A stretch of DNA of 7,237 bases. It comes from AC-37 sp036386455. Lineage in GTDB: Bacteria; Actinomycetota; Thermoleophilia; Solirubrobacterales; Thermoleophilaceae. Both the position numbers and the translations under genes were made by a program. Numbering within the stretch: the first letter of the stretch is position 1; each line of letters opens with the position of its first letter. Positions 1 through 5,807 of this stretch are shown here, in pieces. Location of the stretch: the NCBI GenBank assembly GCA_036386455.1, contig DASVVS010000046.1, positions 1-7,237 of the forward strand, written 5' to 3'. The notes below the pieces were generated by a model that had not been told where the DNA came from, made no database searches, and saw nothing but the letters and a program-made list of their open reading frames with translations.

Positions 1-147
1 GCCACCTTCGGCAACCCCGGCCAGGGCAACTACGCCGCCGCCAACGCGTACCTCGACGCGCTCGCCCAGGCGCGCCGTGCCGAGGGCGGGCGGGCAACCT
101 CGCTCGCCTGGGGCCCGTGGTCGACCGCCGGCATGACCGGCCGGCTC
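1..147 (+). other. KR domain, C-terminal end (upstream module)
   Basis: This is the last part of a ketoreductase, which reduces the ACP-bound beta-keto group with NADPH. Catalytic Tyr11 lies in NPGQGNYAAANAYLDALAQ, followed by the typical KR exit motif LAWGPW (residues 35-40). Pro six and Asn ten residues in (the P144 and N148 positions of the Caffrey scheme), with Phe rather than Trp at position 141, suggest a B-type KR. The LDD motif that would settle this is outside the window. Whether a DH or ER lies further upstream cannot be seen. Confidence 0.9.
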
Positions 148-3100
148 GACGACTCCGAGGTGGAGCGGCTGCGCCGCACCGGCATCGTGCCGCTCGGCGA
201 GGAGCAGGGCCTCGCGCTGTTCGACGCCGCCACGTCGCGCGAGGAAGCGGCCCTCGTGCCGGTCACGCTCGACACCGGCGCCCTCACCGCCCGCGCCCGC
301 ACGGGCACTCTCCCGCCGCTGCTGAGCGGCCTCGTGAAGGCGCCCGCCAAGCGCTCGCGCGCGGACGGCGGCTCGCTCGGCCGGCGGCTCGCCGAGCTGC
401 CGGAGGACGAGTGGGAGGGCGTCGTGCTGGAGCTGGTGCGCACGCACGTCGCCGGCGTGCTCGGCCACGCGGGTCCCGAGGCGGTCGACCCGGAGCGGAC
501 GTTCCGGGAGCTGGGCTTCGACTCGCTCGGCGCCGTCGAGCTGCGCAACCGCCTGATGCAAGCGACAGGCGTGCGGCTCCCCTCCACCCTGGTGTTCGAC
601 TACCCCAACCCGGCGGGGGTCGCGACGTACCTGCGCTCGCAGGTCGAGGGCGAGAGCGCCGCCAAGCCCGCGGTGCGCGCCGCCCGCACGCGGGCCGACG
701 AGCCGATCGCGATCGTCGGCATGGCCTGCCGCTACCCGGGCGGCGTCCGCTCGCCCGACGACCTCTGGCGGCTCGTGGAGTCCGGCACCGACGCGATCTC
801 GCCCTTCCCCACCGACCGCGGCTGGGACCTCGACCGCCTGTTCGACTCCGACCCCGAGCACCCCGGCACCACGTACGCGCGCGAGGGCGGCTTCATCCTG
901 GACGCGGCCGAGTTCGACTCGGACTTCTTCGGCATCAGCCCGCGCGAGGCGCTGGCGATGGACCCGCAGCAGCGGCTCCTGCTCGAGGCCGCGTGGGAGG
1001 CGTTCGAGGACGCCGGCCTGGATCCGGCCGCGCTCCGCGGGACCCAGACCGGCGTGTACGCGGGGATCAGCAACCAGGGCTACGGCCCGATCAACACCGG
1101 GCCGGGCGCGCCGTCCGACCTCGAGGGCGTGATCCTCACGGGCAGCTCGACGAGCGTCGGCTCCGGGCGGATCGCCTACGCGTACGGGTTGGAGGGGCCG
1201 ACGTTCACGGTCGACACGGCGTGCTCCTCGTCGCTCGTCGCGCTCCACCTGGCCTGCCAGGCGCTGCGCGGCGGGGAGTGCACGATGGCGCTCGCGTGCG
1301 GCGCGACGATCATGGCCACGCCCGGCATGTTCATCGACTTCAGCCGCCAGCGCGGGATCGCGCCGGACGGCCGGGCCAAGTCGTTCTCCGCGAGCGCCGA
1401 CGGGACGATCTGGTCCGAGGGCATCGGCATGCTCGTGCTCGAACGCCTCTCCGACGCGCGGCGCAACGGGCACGCCGTCCAGGCGATCGTGCGCGGCAGC
1501 GCGCTCAACCAGGACGGCGCCTCCAACGGGCTGACCGCGCCGAACGGGCCGTCGCAGGAGCGCGTGATCCGCCAGGCGCTGGCCAACGCGGGACTCGAGC
1601 CGGCGGACGTGGACGTGGTCGAGGCGCACGGCACCGGCACGACGCTCGGCGACCCGATCGAGGCGCAGGCGCTGATCGCGACCTACGGCCAGGAGCGCGA
1701 CGGGCGCGACCCGCTGTGGATCGGGTCGATCAAGTCGAACCTGGGCCACGCGTCGGCCGCCGCGGGGGTCGGCGGGCTGATCAAGATGGTGATGGCGATG
1801 CGGCACGGCCTGCTGCCGCGAACGCTGCACGTGGAGGAGCCGACGCCGCACGTGGACTGGGAGGCGGGCGAGGTCGAGCTGCTGCTGGAGGAGCGCGAGT
1901 GGACGGGCTCGGAGCGGCGCGCGGGCATCTCGTCGTTCGGCGTGAGCGGCACGAACGCGCACGTGATCATCGAGGAGGGCGAGCCGGAGGCGGAGACCGA
2001 GCCGCCGGCCGTCGCCCCGCTCGTCTTCTCCGCCAAGACGGAGGCCGCCCTCGATGCGCAGCTCGAATGGGATCTCGGCCCGGAGGCGGCGTACACCCTC
2101 GCTCGCCGGGCGCAGCTCGAACACCGCGCGGTGAGGATCGGCAATGACGTGGTGCGCGGCCGGGCCGAGGATCGCAAGACGGTCTTCATGTTCACCGGGC
2201 AGGGCGCGCAGCGGGCCGGGATGGGCAGCGAGCTCCACGAGACCTCGCCGGTGTTCGCGAAGGCCTTCGACGAGGCGCTGGAAGCGCTCGGTCTCGACCG
2301 GAAGGTCTTCGAGGACGAGCAGCTGCTGCAGCAGACCCAGTACACCCAGACCTCCCTCTTTGCCCTCGAGGTCGCCCTCTTCCGCCTCGCCGAGTGGCAC
2401 GGGCTGAAGCCAGACCACCTGATCGGCCACTCGATCGGCGACCTCGCGGCGGCGCACTGCGCGGGGGTGCTTTCCCTGCAGGACGCTGCGAAGCTGGTCA
2501 GCGCGCGCGGCCGCCTGATGGGCGAGCTGCCGGAGGGCGGCGTGATGATCGCGGTGCAGGCGACCGAGGCCGAGGTGCTGGAGGTCCTGCCGGAGGGGCT
2601 CGAGATCGCGGCCGTCAACGCGGAGCGCTCCGTCGTCGTGGCCGGGGACGACGTCGAGTTCGACGTGCCGTGGAAGACCAAGCGGCTCCGGGTCAGCCAT
2701 GCGTTCCACTCGCACCGCATGGACCCGATGCTTGACGCCTTCCGCGAGGTCGCGGAGTCACTCACCTACAACGAGCCCCAGATCCCGATGGGCCCGTGGG
2801 ACGCCGACCACTGGGTCCGCCACGTCCGCGAGCCGGTCCGCTTCGCCGACCGCGTGAAGGAGCTGGAGGGCGCGCGGTTCCTCGAGCTCGGGCCGGACGG
2901 GATCCTCTCAGCCCTCGCCGGCGGCACGCCCGCGCTGCGGCGGAAGAGGCCGGAGGCGCAGCAGTTCACGAAGATGCTGGCCGCGGCGTGGACCACGGGC
3001 GCCGCGGTCGACTGGCGCCTGAGCGGAAGCCTGATGAGGCTGCCCAAGTACCCGTTCCAGCGCCGCCACTACTGGCTCGCCGCCCACACGGGCAGCGACG

Positions 3101-5688
3101 TGACCGCCGCCGGCCTCGGCCGCGCCGAGCACCCGCTGATCGGCGCGGCGCTGCCGCTCGCGGGCGAGGACGAATGGGTCTTCACCGGCCGGCTGTCGCG
3201 CTCGGCCCAGCCGTGGCTGGCCGACCACGTGGTGCTGGAGACCGTGGTCGTGCCGCCCGCGGCGCTGCTCGAGCTGACGCTGGCGGCGGGGCGCGAGGTG
3301 GGCACGGAGGCGGTCGCGGAGCTCAACGTCGAAGCGCCGCTGGTGGTGCCGGAGGACGGTGCGGTGCAGCTGCAGCTCTCGGTCGCCGCGGCCGGCGACG
3401 ACGGTCGCCGCGAGGTGGAGATCCACTCGCGCACCGCGGACGACGGCGACTGGGTCCGCAACGCCGCCGGCGCCCTCGCACCCGATGCCGGGACGGCCGG
3501 GGAGACGTTCGGCTGGCCGCCGGAGGACGCCGAGCAGGTGGAGGTCGACACCGTCTACGACCGCCTGGCCGAGATCGGCTTCGGCCACGGCCCCGCGTTC
3601 CAGGGCCTGCGCGCGGCGTGGCGCCGAGAGGGCGAGCTCTTCGCCGAGGTCGCGCTCCACGACGACGCGGCCGGCGAGGCCCAGCGCTACGGCGTGCACC
3701 CTGCGCTGCTCGACGCCGCGCTGCACGCGACGCTGGCGGAAGCGGCCGGACCGAGCGCGGTCGCGTCGTTCACGGGCGTCCGCCTGCACGCGGCCGGCGC
3801 CTCGGCCCTGCGCGTGCGGATCTCCGAGGACGGGGTCATGGCGCTCGACGGCAACGGCGGCCTCGTCCTCTCGATCGGCGCGATCGAGACCCGGCCGATC
3901 GACGCCGAAGCGCTCGGCGCGGCGTCCCGGCGCCGCCACGAGTCGCTCTTCCTGGTCGAGTGGTCCGAGCTGCACGCGCAGTCGCCGAACGGCAACGCTC
4001 CGCGCATTGCGGTGCTGGGCGACCTCGAGACGCCCGGCCTCGACGCCGAGCGCATCGCCGACCTCCACTCCCTCCAGGACGACCCGCCGGGCGTCGTGAT
4101 CGCCGAGCGCGCGGATGCGGCGCAGGTGCTCCAGCTGCTCCAGTTCTGGCTCGCGGACGAGCGGCTGGCGGAAGCGCGGCTCGTGCTCGTAGCGCGGAAC
4201 GCCGCGGACGACCCGGCCGCCGCGGCGATCTGGGGCCTCGTCCGCAGCGCCCAGACGGAGAACCCGGGCCGCTTCGTGCTCGCCGACGCCGACGACGCCT
4301 CCTGGGAGGCGCTGCCCGCGGCGATCCTCGCGGACGAGCCGCAGATCGCCCTCCGCGAGGGCGGCGCGCGCGTGCCGCGCCTGGCCCGCGCGCCGGTCGA
4401 GTCGGGGGCGCCGCTCGACCCCGGCGGGACCGTCGCGATCACCGGCGCCACGGGCGGCCTCGGGCCGCTGATCGCCCGCCACCTCGCCGAACGCCACGGC
4501 GTGGAGCGCCTGCTGCTGCTCAGCCGCAGCGGAGGCGACGCCGGCCTGGCGGAGGAGCTCGACGCCGAGGTGACGGCCACGGCCTGCGACGTCGCCGATC
4601 GCGACGCACTCGCCGCGGCGATCGAGGGCCACGACATCACCGCGGTCGTGCACGCAGCGGGCGTGCTCGACGACGGCGTGATCGACTCGCTCGACGCCGA
4701 GCGGCTCGAGCGCGTCATGCGCCCGAAGGTCGACGCCGCCGAGCATCTCGACGAGCTCGCGCCGGACGCCGAGCTGATCCTGTTCTCCTCGATCGCGGGC
4801 ACGCTCGGGTCGCCAGGGCAGGGGAACTACGCGGCGGCGAACGCGGCGCTCGACGCCATCGCGCAGCGCCGCCGCGCCGCGGGCCGCCGCGGCGTCTCGA
4901 TCGCCTGGGGCCCGTGGGCCGCCGGGATGGCCGGCGAGCTGAGCGACGCCGACACGGCGCGGATGCGGCAGACCGGCGTGGAACCGCTGACGGACGAGCA
5001 GGGCCTGGCGCTGCTGGACGCCGCCCGCGGCACGGGCGCCGCGGCGGTCGCGGCCGTCCGGCTCGACGCCGCCACCCTGCGCTCGCACGCGCGCGCGGGG
5101 ATGATCCCGCCGCTGCTGCGCGGCCTCGTGCGGATGCCCGCGCGGCGCGCGCAGGACCAGACCGGGTCGCTCGCGCGCAAGCTCGCCGAGATCCCGCAGG
5201 CCGACTGGGACCGCGTGGTGCAGGAGACCGTGCGCGCCGAGGCGGCGGCGATCCTCGGCCAGCCGTCGCCCGAGGCGGTCGATCCCGACCGCGCGTTCAA
5301 GGAGCTCGGCTTCGACTCCCTCGCCGCGGTGAACCTCCGCAACCGGCTCGCGGAGGTCACCGGGATCCGGCTCTCCTCGACGCTCGTGTTCGACTACCCG
5401 ACGCCGGCAGCCGTCGCCGGTCACCTGCGCGACCGGATCGCCGAGGAGCAGCCGGCGCCGGCGGGCGGGATCGACTCCGAGCTCGACCGCGTGGAGGAGC
5501 TGCTCGCCACGATCGAGGGCGAGGAGCGCGAGCGGGTGACCGCGCGGCTGCGCGCGCTGCTCGAGAAGCCGCGCGACGGGGACGGCGACGGGGGCGGCGA
5601 GGGCGGCGTGACCGCGGAGCGGATCGAGTCCGCGTCGGCCGACGAGATCTTCCAGCTGATCGACGAGCAGCTCGGGGGCCAGGGATGA
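1..5688 (+). CDS. Modular type I polyketide synthase subunit, 5'-partial ([KR]-ACP / KS-AT-DH-KR-ACP-docking)
   Basis: Cytoplasmic assembly-line enzyme that builds a polyketide chain held on ACP phosphopantetheine arms. The frame is open from base 1, which lies inside a KR domain, so the true start is upstream; 1895 residues and a TGA are visible. The ATG at 133 is an internal Met at the end of the KR, not a start. Domains in residues: KR end 1-49 (Tyr11), ACP 131-217 (Ser175), KS 235-659 (Cys408, His543, His583), AT 728-975 (Ser811, His903), DH 1044-1300 (His1076, Asp1238), KR 1316-1647 (Ser1597, Tyr1610), ACP 1728-1813 (Ser1773), docking about 1823-1895. The complete module extends with malonyl-CoA and has KR and DH but no ER, so the expected unit is an alkene, or a hydroxyl if the DH is dead. 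The gene overlaps the next PKS gene by 4 bases and was probably cotranscribed with it. The family is certain; the product and pathway are unknown. Confidence 0.97.
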   Translation, partial: ATFGNPGQGNYAAANAYLDALAQARRAEGGRATSLAWGPWSTAGMTGRLDDSEVERLRRTGIVPLGEEQGLALFDAATSREEAALVPVTLDTGALTARARTGTLPPLLSGLVKAPAKRSRADGGSLGRRLAELPEDEWEGVVLELVRTHVAGVLGHAGPEAVDPERTFRELGFDSLGAVELRNRLMQATGVRLPSTLVFDYPNPAGVATYLRSQVEGESAAKPAVRAARTRADEPIAIVGMACRYPGGVRSPDDLWRLVESGTDAISPFPTDRGWDLDRLFDSDPEHPGTTYAREGGFILDAAEFDSDFFGISPREALAMDPQQRLLLEAAWEAFEDAGLDPAALRGTQTGVYAGISNQGYGPINTGPGAPSDLEGVILTGSSTSVGSGRIAYAYGLEGPTFTVDTACSSSLVALHLACQALRGGECTMALACGATIMATPGMFIDFSRQRGIAPDGRAKSFSASADGTIWSEGIGMLVLERLSDARRNGHAVQAIVRGSALNQDGASNGLTAPNGPSQERVIRQALANAGLEPADVDVVEAHGTGTTLGDPIEAQALIATYGQERDGRDPLWIGSIKSNLGHASAAAGVGGLIKMVMAMRHGLLPRTLHVEEPTPHVDWEAGEVELLLEEREWTGSERRAGISSFGVSGTNAHVIIEEGEPEAETEPPAVAPLVFSAKTEAALDAQLEWDLGPEAAYTLARRAQLEHRAVRIGNDVVRGRAEDRKTVFMFTGQGAQRAGMGSELHETSPVFAKAFDEALEALGLDRKVFEDEQLLQQTQYTQTSLFALEVALFRLAEWHGLKPDHLIGHSIGDLAAAHCAGVLSLQDAAKLVSARGRLMGELPEGGVMIAVQATEAEVLEVLPEGLEIAAVNAERSVVVAGDDVEFDVPWKTKRLRVSHAFHSHRMDPMLDAFREVAESLTYNEPQIPMGPWDADHWVRHVREPVRFADRVKELEGARFLELGPDGILSALAGGTPALRRKRPEAQQFTKMLAAAWTTGAAVDWRLSGSLMRLPKYPFQRRHYWLAAHTGSDVTAAGLGRAEHPLIGAALPLAGEDEWVFTGRLSRSAQPWLADHVVLETVVVPPAALLELTLAAGREVGTEAVAELNVEAPLVVPEDGAVQLQLSVAAAGDDGRREVEIHSRTADDGDWVRNAAGALAPDAGTAGETFGWPPEDAEQVEVDTVYDRLAEIGFGHGPAFQGLRAAWRREGELFAEVALHDDAAGEAQRYGVHPALLDAALHATLAEAAGPSAVASFTGVRLHAAGASALRVRISEDGVMALDGNGGLVLSIGAIETRPIDAEALGAASRRRHESLFLVEWSELHAQSPNGNAPRIAVLGDLETPGLDAERIADLHSLQDDPPGVVIAERADAAQVLQLLQFWLADERLAEARLVLVARNAADDPAAAAIWGLVRSAQTENPGRFVLADADDASWEALPAAILADEPQIALREGGARVPRLARAPVESGAPLDPGGTVAITGATGGLGPLIARHLAERHGVERLLLLSRSGGDAGLAEELDAEVTATACDVADRDALAAAIEGHDITAVVHAAGVLDDGVIDSLDAERLERVMRPKVDAAEHLDELAPDAELILFSSIAGTLGSPGQGNYAAANAALDAIAQRRRAAGRRGVSIAWGPWAAGMAGELSDADTARMRQTGVEPLTDEQGLALLDAARGTGAAAVAAVRLDAATLRSHARAGMIPPLLRGLVRMPARRAQDQTGSLARKLAEIPQADWDRVVQETVRAEAAAILGQPSPEAVDPDRAFKELGFDSLAAVNLRNRLAEVTGIRLSSTLVFDYPTPAAVAGHLRDRIAEEQPAPAGGIDSELDRVEELLATIEGEERERVTARLRALLEKPRDGDGDGGGEGGVTAERIESASADEIFQLIDEQLGGQG
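391..651 (+). other. ACP domain of the upstream module
   Basis: Acyl carrier protein that holds the chain delivered by the upstream module. The phosphopantetheine attachment site is Ser175 (bases 523-525) in ELGFDSLGAVELRNRL, followed by the conserved LPSTLVFDYPNPAGVA helix region. It is preceded by the usual KR-ACP linker (RTGIVPLGEEQGLALFDA and a PPLLSGLV segment). A 17-residue Ala/Arg-rich linker separates it from the KS. It is a paralogue of the second ACP at 5182-5439. Confidence 0.94.
703..1977 (+). other. Ketosynthase (KS) domain of the complete module
   Basis: Catalyses decarboxylative Claisen condensation between the incoming chain on Cys408 and the malonyl unit on ACP2. It begins PIAIVGMACRYPGG and ends FGVSGTNAHVIIEE. 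The catalytic triad is complete: Cys408 (bases 1222-1224, DTACSSSL), His543 (EAHGTGT) and His583 (KSNLGHA). The DPQQRLLLE motif is normal. Some usually conserved stretches deviate: LACGATIMATPG where an AGGV-like sequence is usual, and LTGSSTSVGSGRIAY where TGNAxSVxSGR is usual. Almost every codon here ends in G or C (4 exceptions in 425 by my count). It should be an active extending KS. Confidence 0.96.
2182..2925 (+). other. Acyltransferase (AT) domain, malonyl-type, compact
   Basis: Loads the extender unit onto ACP2. Nucleophile Ser811 lies in GHSIG (bases 2425-2439) and catalytic His903 is the second His of HAFH (bases 2698-2709). The oxyanion-side Arg is in SARGRLM. GHSIG, HAFH and the QQTQYTQTSLFA segment are all malonyl-CoA signatures; methylmalonyl ATs usually carry GHSQG and YASH. 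At about 248 residues the domain is shorter than the usual 280-300. The region before HAFH (VVVAGDDVEFDVPWKTKRLRV) lacks most of the usual loop. The usual VSNxTG segment after HAFH is replaced by a short PQIPMGPWDADHWVRHV sequence. The reading frame is continuous through both places, so these are in-frame differences and not frameshifts. Confidence 0.93.
3130..3900 (+). other. Dehydratase (DH) domain with an altered active-site motif
   Basis: Removes water from the beta-hydroxyacyl-ACP to leave a trans alkene. The domain opens with HPLIGAALPLAG, and has the catalytic His1076 in WLADHVVLETVVVP, the GFGHGPAFQGL motif, and catalytic Asp1238 in HPALLDAALH. Both catalytic residues are present. The Gly of HxxxGxxxxP is replaced by Glu1080 (GAG, bases 3238-3240), and the following PG is PP (residues 1085-1086). 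Whether it still dehydrates cannot be settled from sequence. It runs directly into the KR structural half, so no ER is inserted. Confidence 0.9.
3946..4941 (+). other. Ketoreductase (KR) domain, B-type
   Basis: Reduces the beta-keto intermediate with NADPH. The structural half starts at LFLVEW (about residue 1316). The catalytic half carries the Rossmann motif TGATGGLG (bases 4441-4464), Lys1576 (MRPKVDAA), Ser1597 (FSSIAG) and Tyr1610 (GQGNYAAAN). The LDD motif at 1556-1558, with Pro and Asn at the 144 and 148 positions and no Trp at 141, marks a B-type KR. These give the (3R)-hydroxyl that PKS dehydratases normally use. The stretch between the Rossmann motif and the catalytic residues is short compared with typical KRs (SRSGGDAGLAEELDAEVTA, then AIEGHDITAVVHAAG). 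Confidence 0.94.
5182..5439 (+). other. ACP domain of the complete module
   Basis: Carrier protein holding the extender unit and then the processed chain. The phosphopantetheine site is Ser1773 (bases 5317-5319) in ELGFDSLAAVNLRNRL, followed by RLSSTLVFDYPTPAAVAGHL. It is closely similar to the first ACP in both sequence and preceding linker. It is the last catalytic domain of this subunit and hands the chain to the next protein. Confidence 0.95.
5467..5685 (+). other. C-terminal docking domain
   Basis: A non-catalytic tail that binds the N-terminus of the next subunit. Two predicted helices (SELDRVEELLATIEGEERER and VTARLRALLEK) match the dimerising part of the four-helix-bundle type of PKS docking domain. 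A Gly/Asp-rich flexible linker follows, then a terminal acidic helix (ERIESASADEIFQLIDEQLG), which would be the docking helix. The next gene begins with the complementary basic coiled-coil type, which supports an in-order hand-off. The assignment is by resemblance to actinobacterial docking domains. Confidence 0.88.
5575..5607 (+). repeat. Low-complexity Gly/Asp linker in the docking domain
   Basis: Imperfect GACGGN-type triplet repeats encode DGDGDGGGEGG between the dimerising helices and the terminal docking helix. The tract probably acts as a flexible tether. Such GC-rich repeats tend to vary in length between strains, so it may be variable; that is inference. Confidence 0.65.
5674..5688 (+). 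promoter_or_regulatory. Translational coupling site: G-run ribosome-binding site and ATGA stop/start overlap
   Basis: The upstream stop (TGA 5686-5688) and downstream start (ATG 5685-5687) share ATGA. The only Shine-Dalgarno-like sequence is a run of five G at 5674-5678, 7-11 bases before the ATG, with GGG again directly before it. No AGGAGG-type site is present. Coupled translation, which keeps the two partner subunits in balance, is the likely arrangement. Confidence 0.75.
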
Positions 5689-5807
5689 GCGAGCCTCAGC
5701 AGCCCCAGGGGGGCGACGAGAAGCTCCTCCAGTACCTGAAGCGGGTCACGGTGGACCTGCAGAAGACCCGCGACCGGCTGCGCGAGGTGGAGTCGCGCGA
5801 CAGCGAG
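5685..5807 (+). other. N-terminal docking domain of the second subunit
   Basis: The first 41 residues precede the KS. After a Gln/Pro-rich start, residues from DEKLLQYLKRVTVDL through TRDRLREVE form a heptad-patterned, Lys/Arg-rich helix. This is the usual dimeric coiled-coil docking element paired with four-helix-bundle C-terminal docking tails. Its positive charge fits the acidic terminal helix of the upstream protein. Confidence 0.9.

Noticed and set aside
133..135. ATG at 133 as the start of the first gene
   Set aside because: The same frame is open back to base 1 and encodes a KR with its catalytic Tyr just upstream, so this is an internal Met.
117..2147. Overlapping + strand frame through the first ACP and KS
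   Set aside because: It is an out-of-frame reading of the PKS gene, with an Arg/Gly/Ala-rich low-complexity translation and none of the PKS motifs.
2425..2709. Methylmalonyl-CoA specificity for the AT
   Set aside because: The motifs are GHSIG and HAFH, both malonyl signatures, not GHSQG and YASH.
2600..2830. Frameshift or assembly error in the AT, suspected from the missing segments
   Set aside because: The motifs before, between and after the short loops (GHSIG, HAFH, WVRHVREPVRFAD, FLELGPDG) are all in one frame, so the losses are in-frame.
2908..5424. Long antisense open frame (838 codons) opposite the DH-KR-ACP region
   Set aside because: It is opposite a PKS frame with intact motifs throughout. 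Its translation is Arg/Gly/Ala-rich with no recognisable domain, as expected when G+C is so high that stops are rare.
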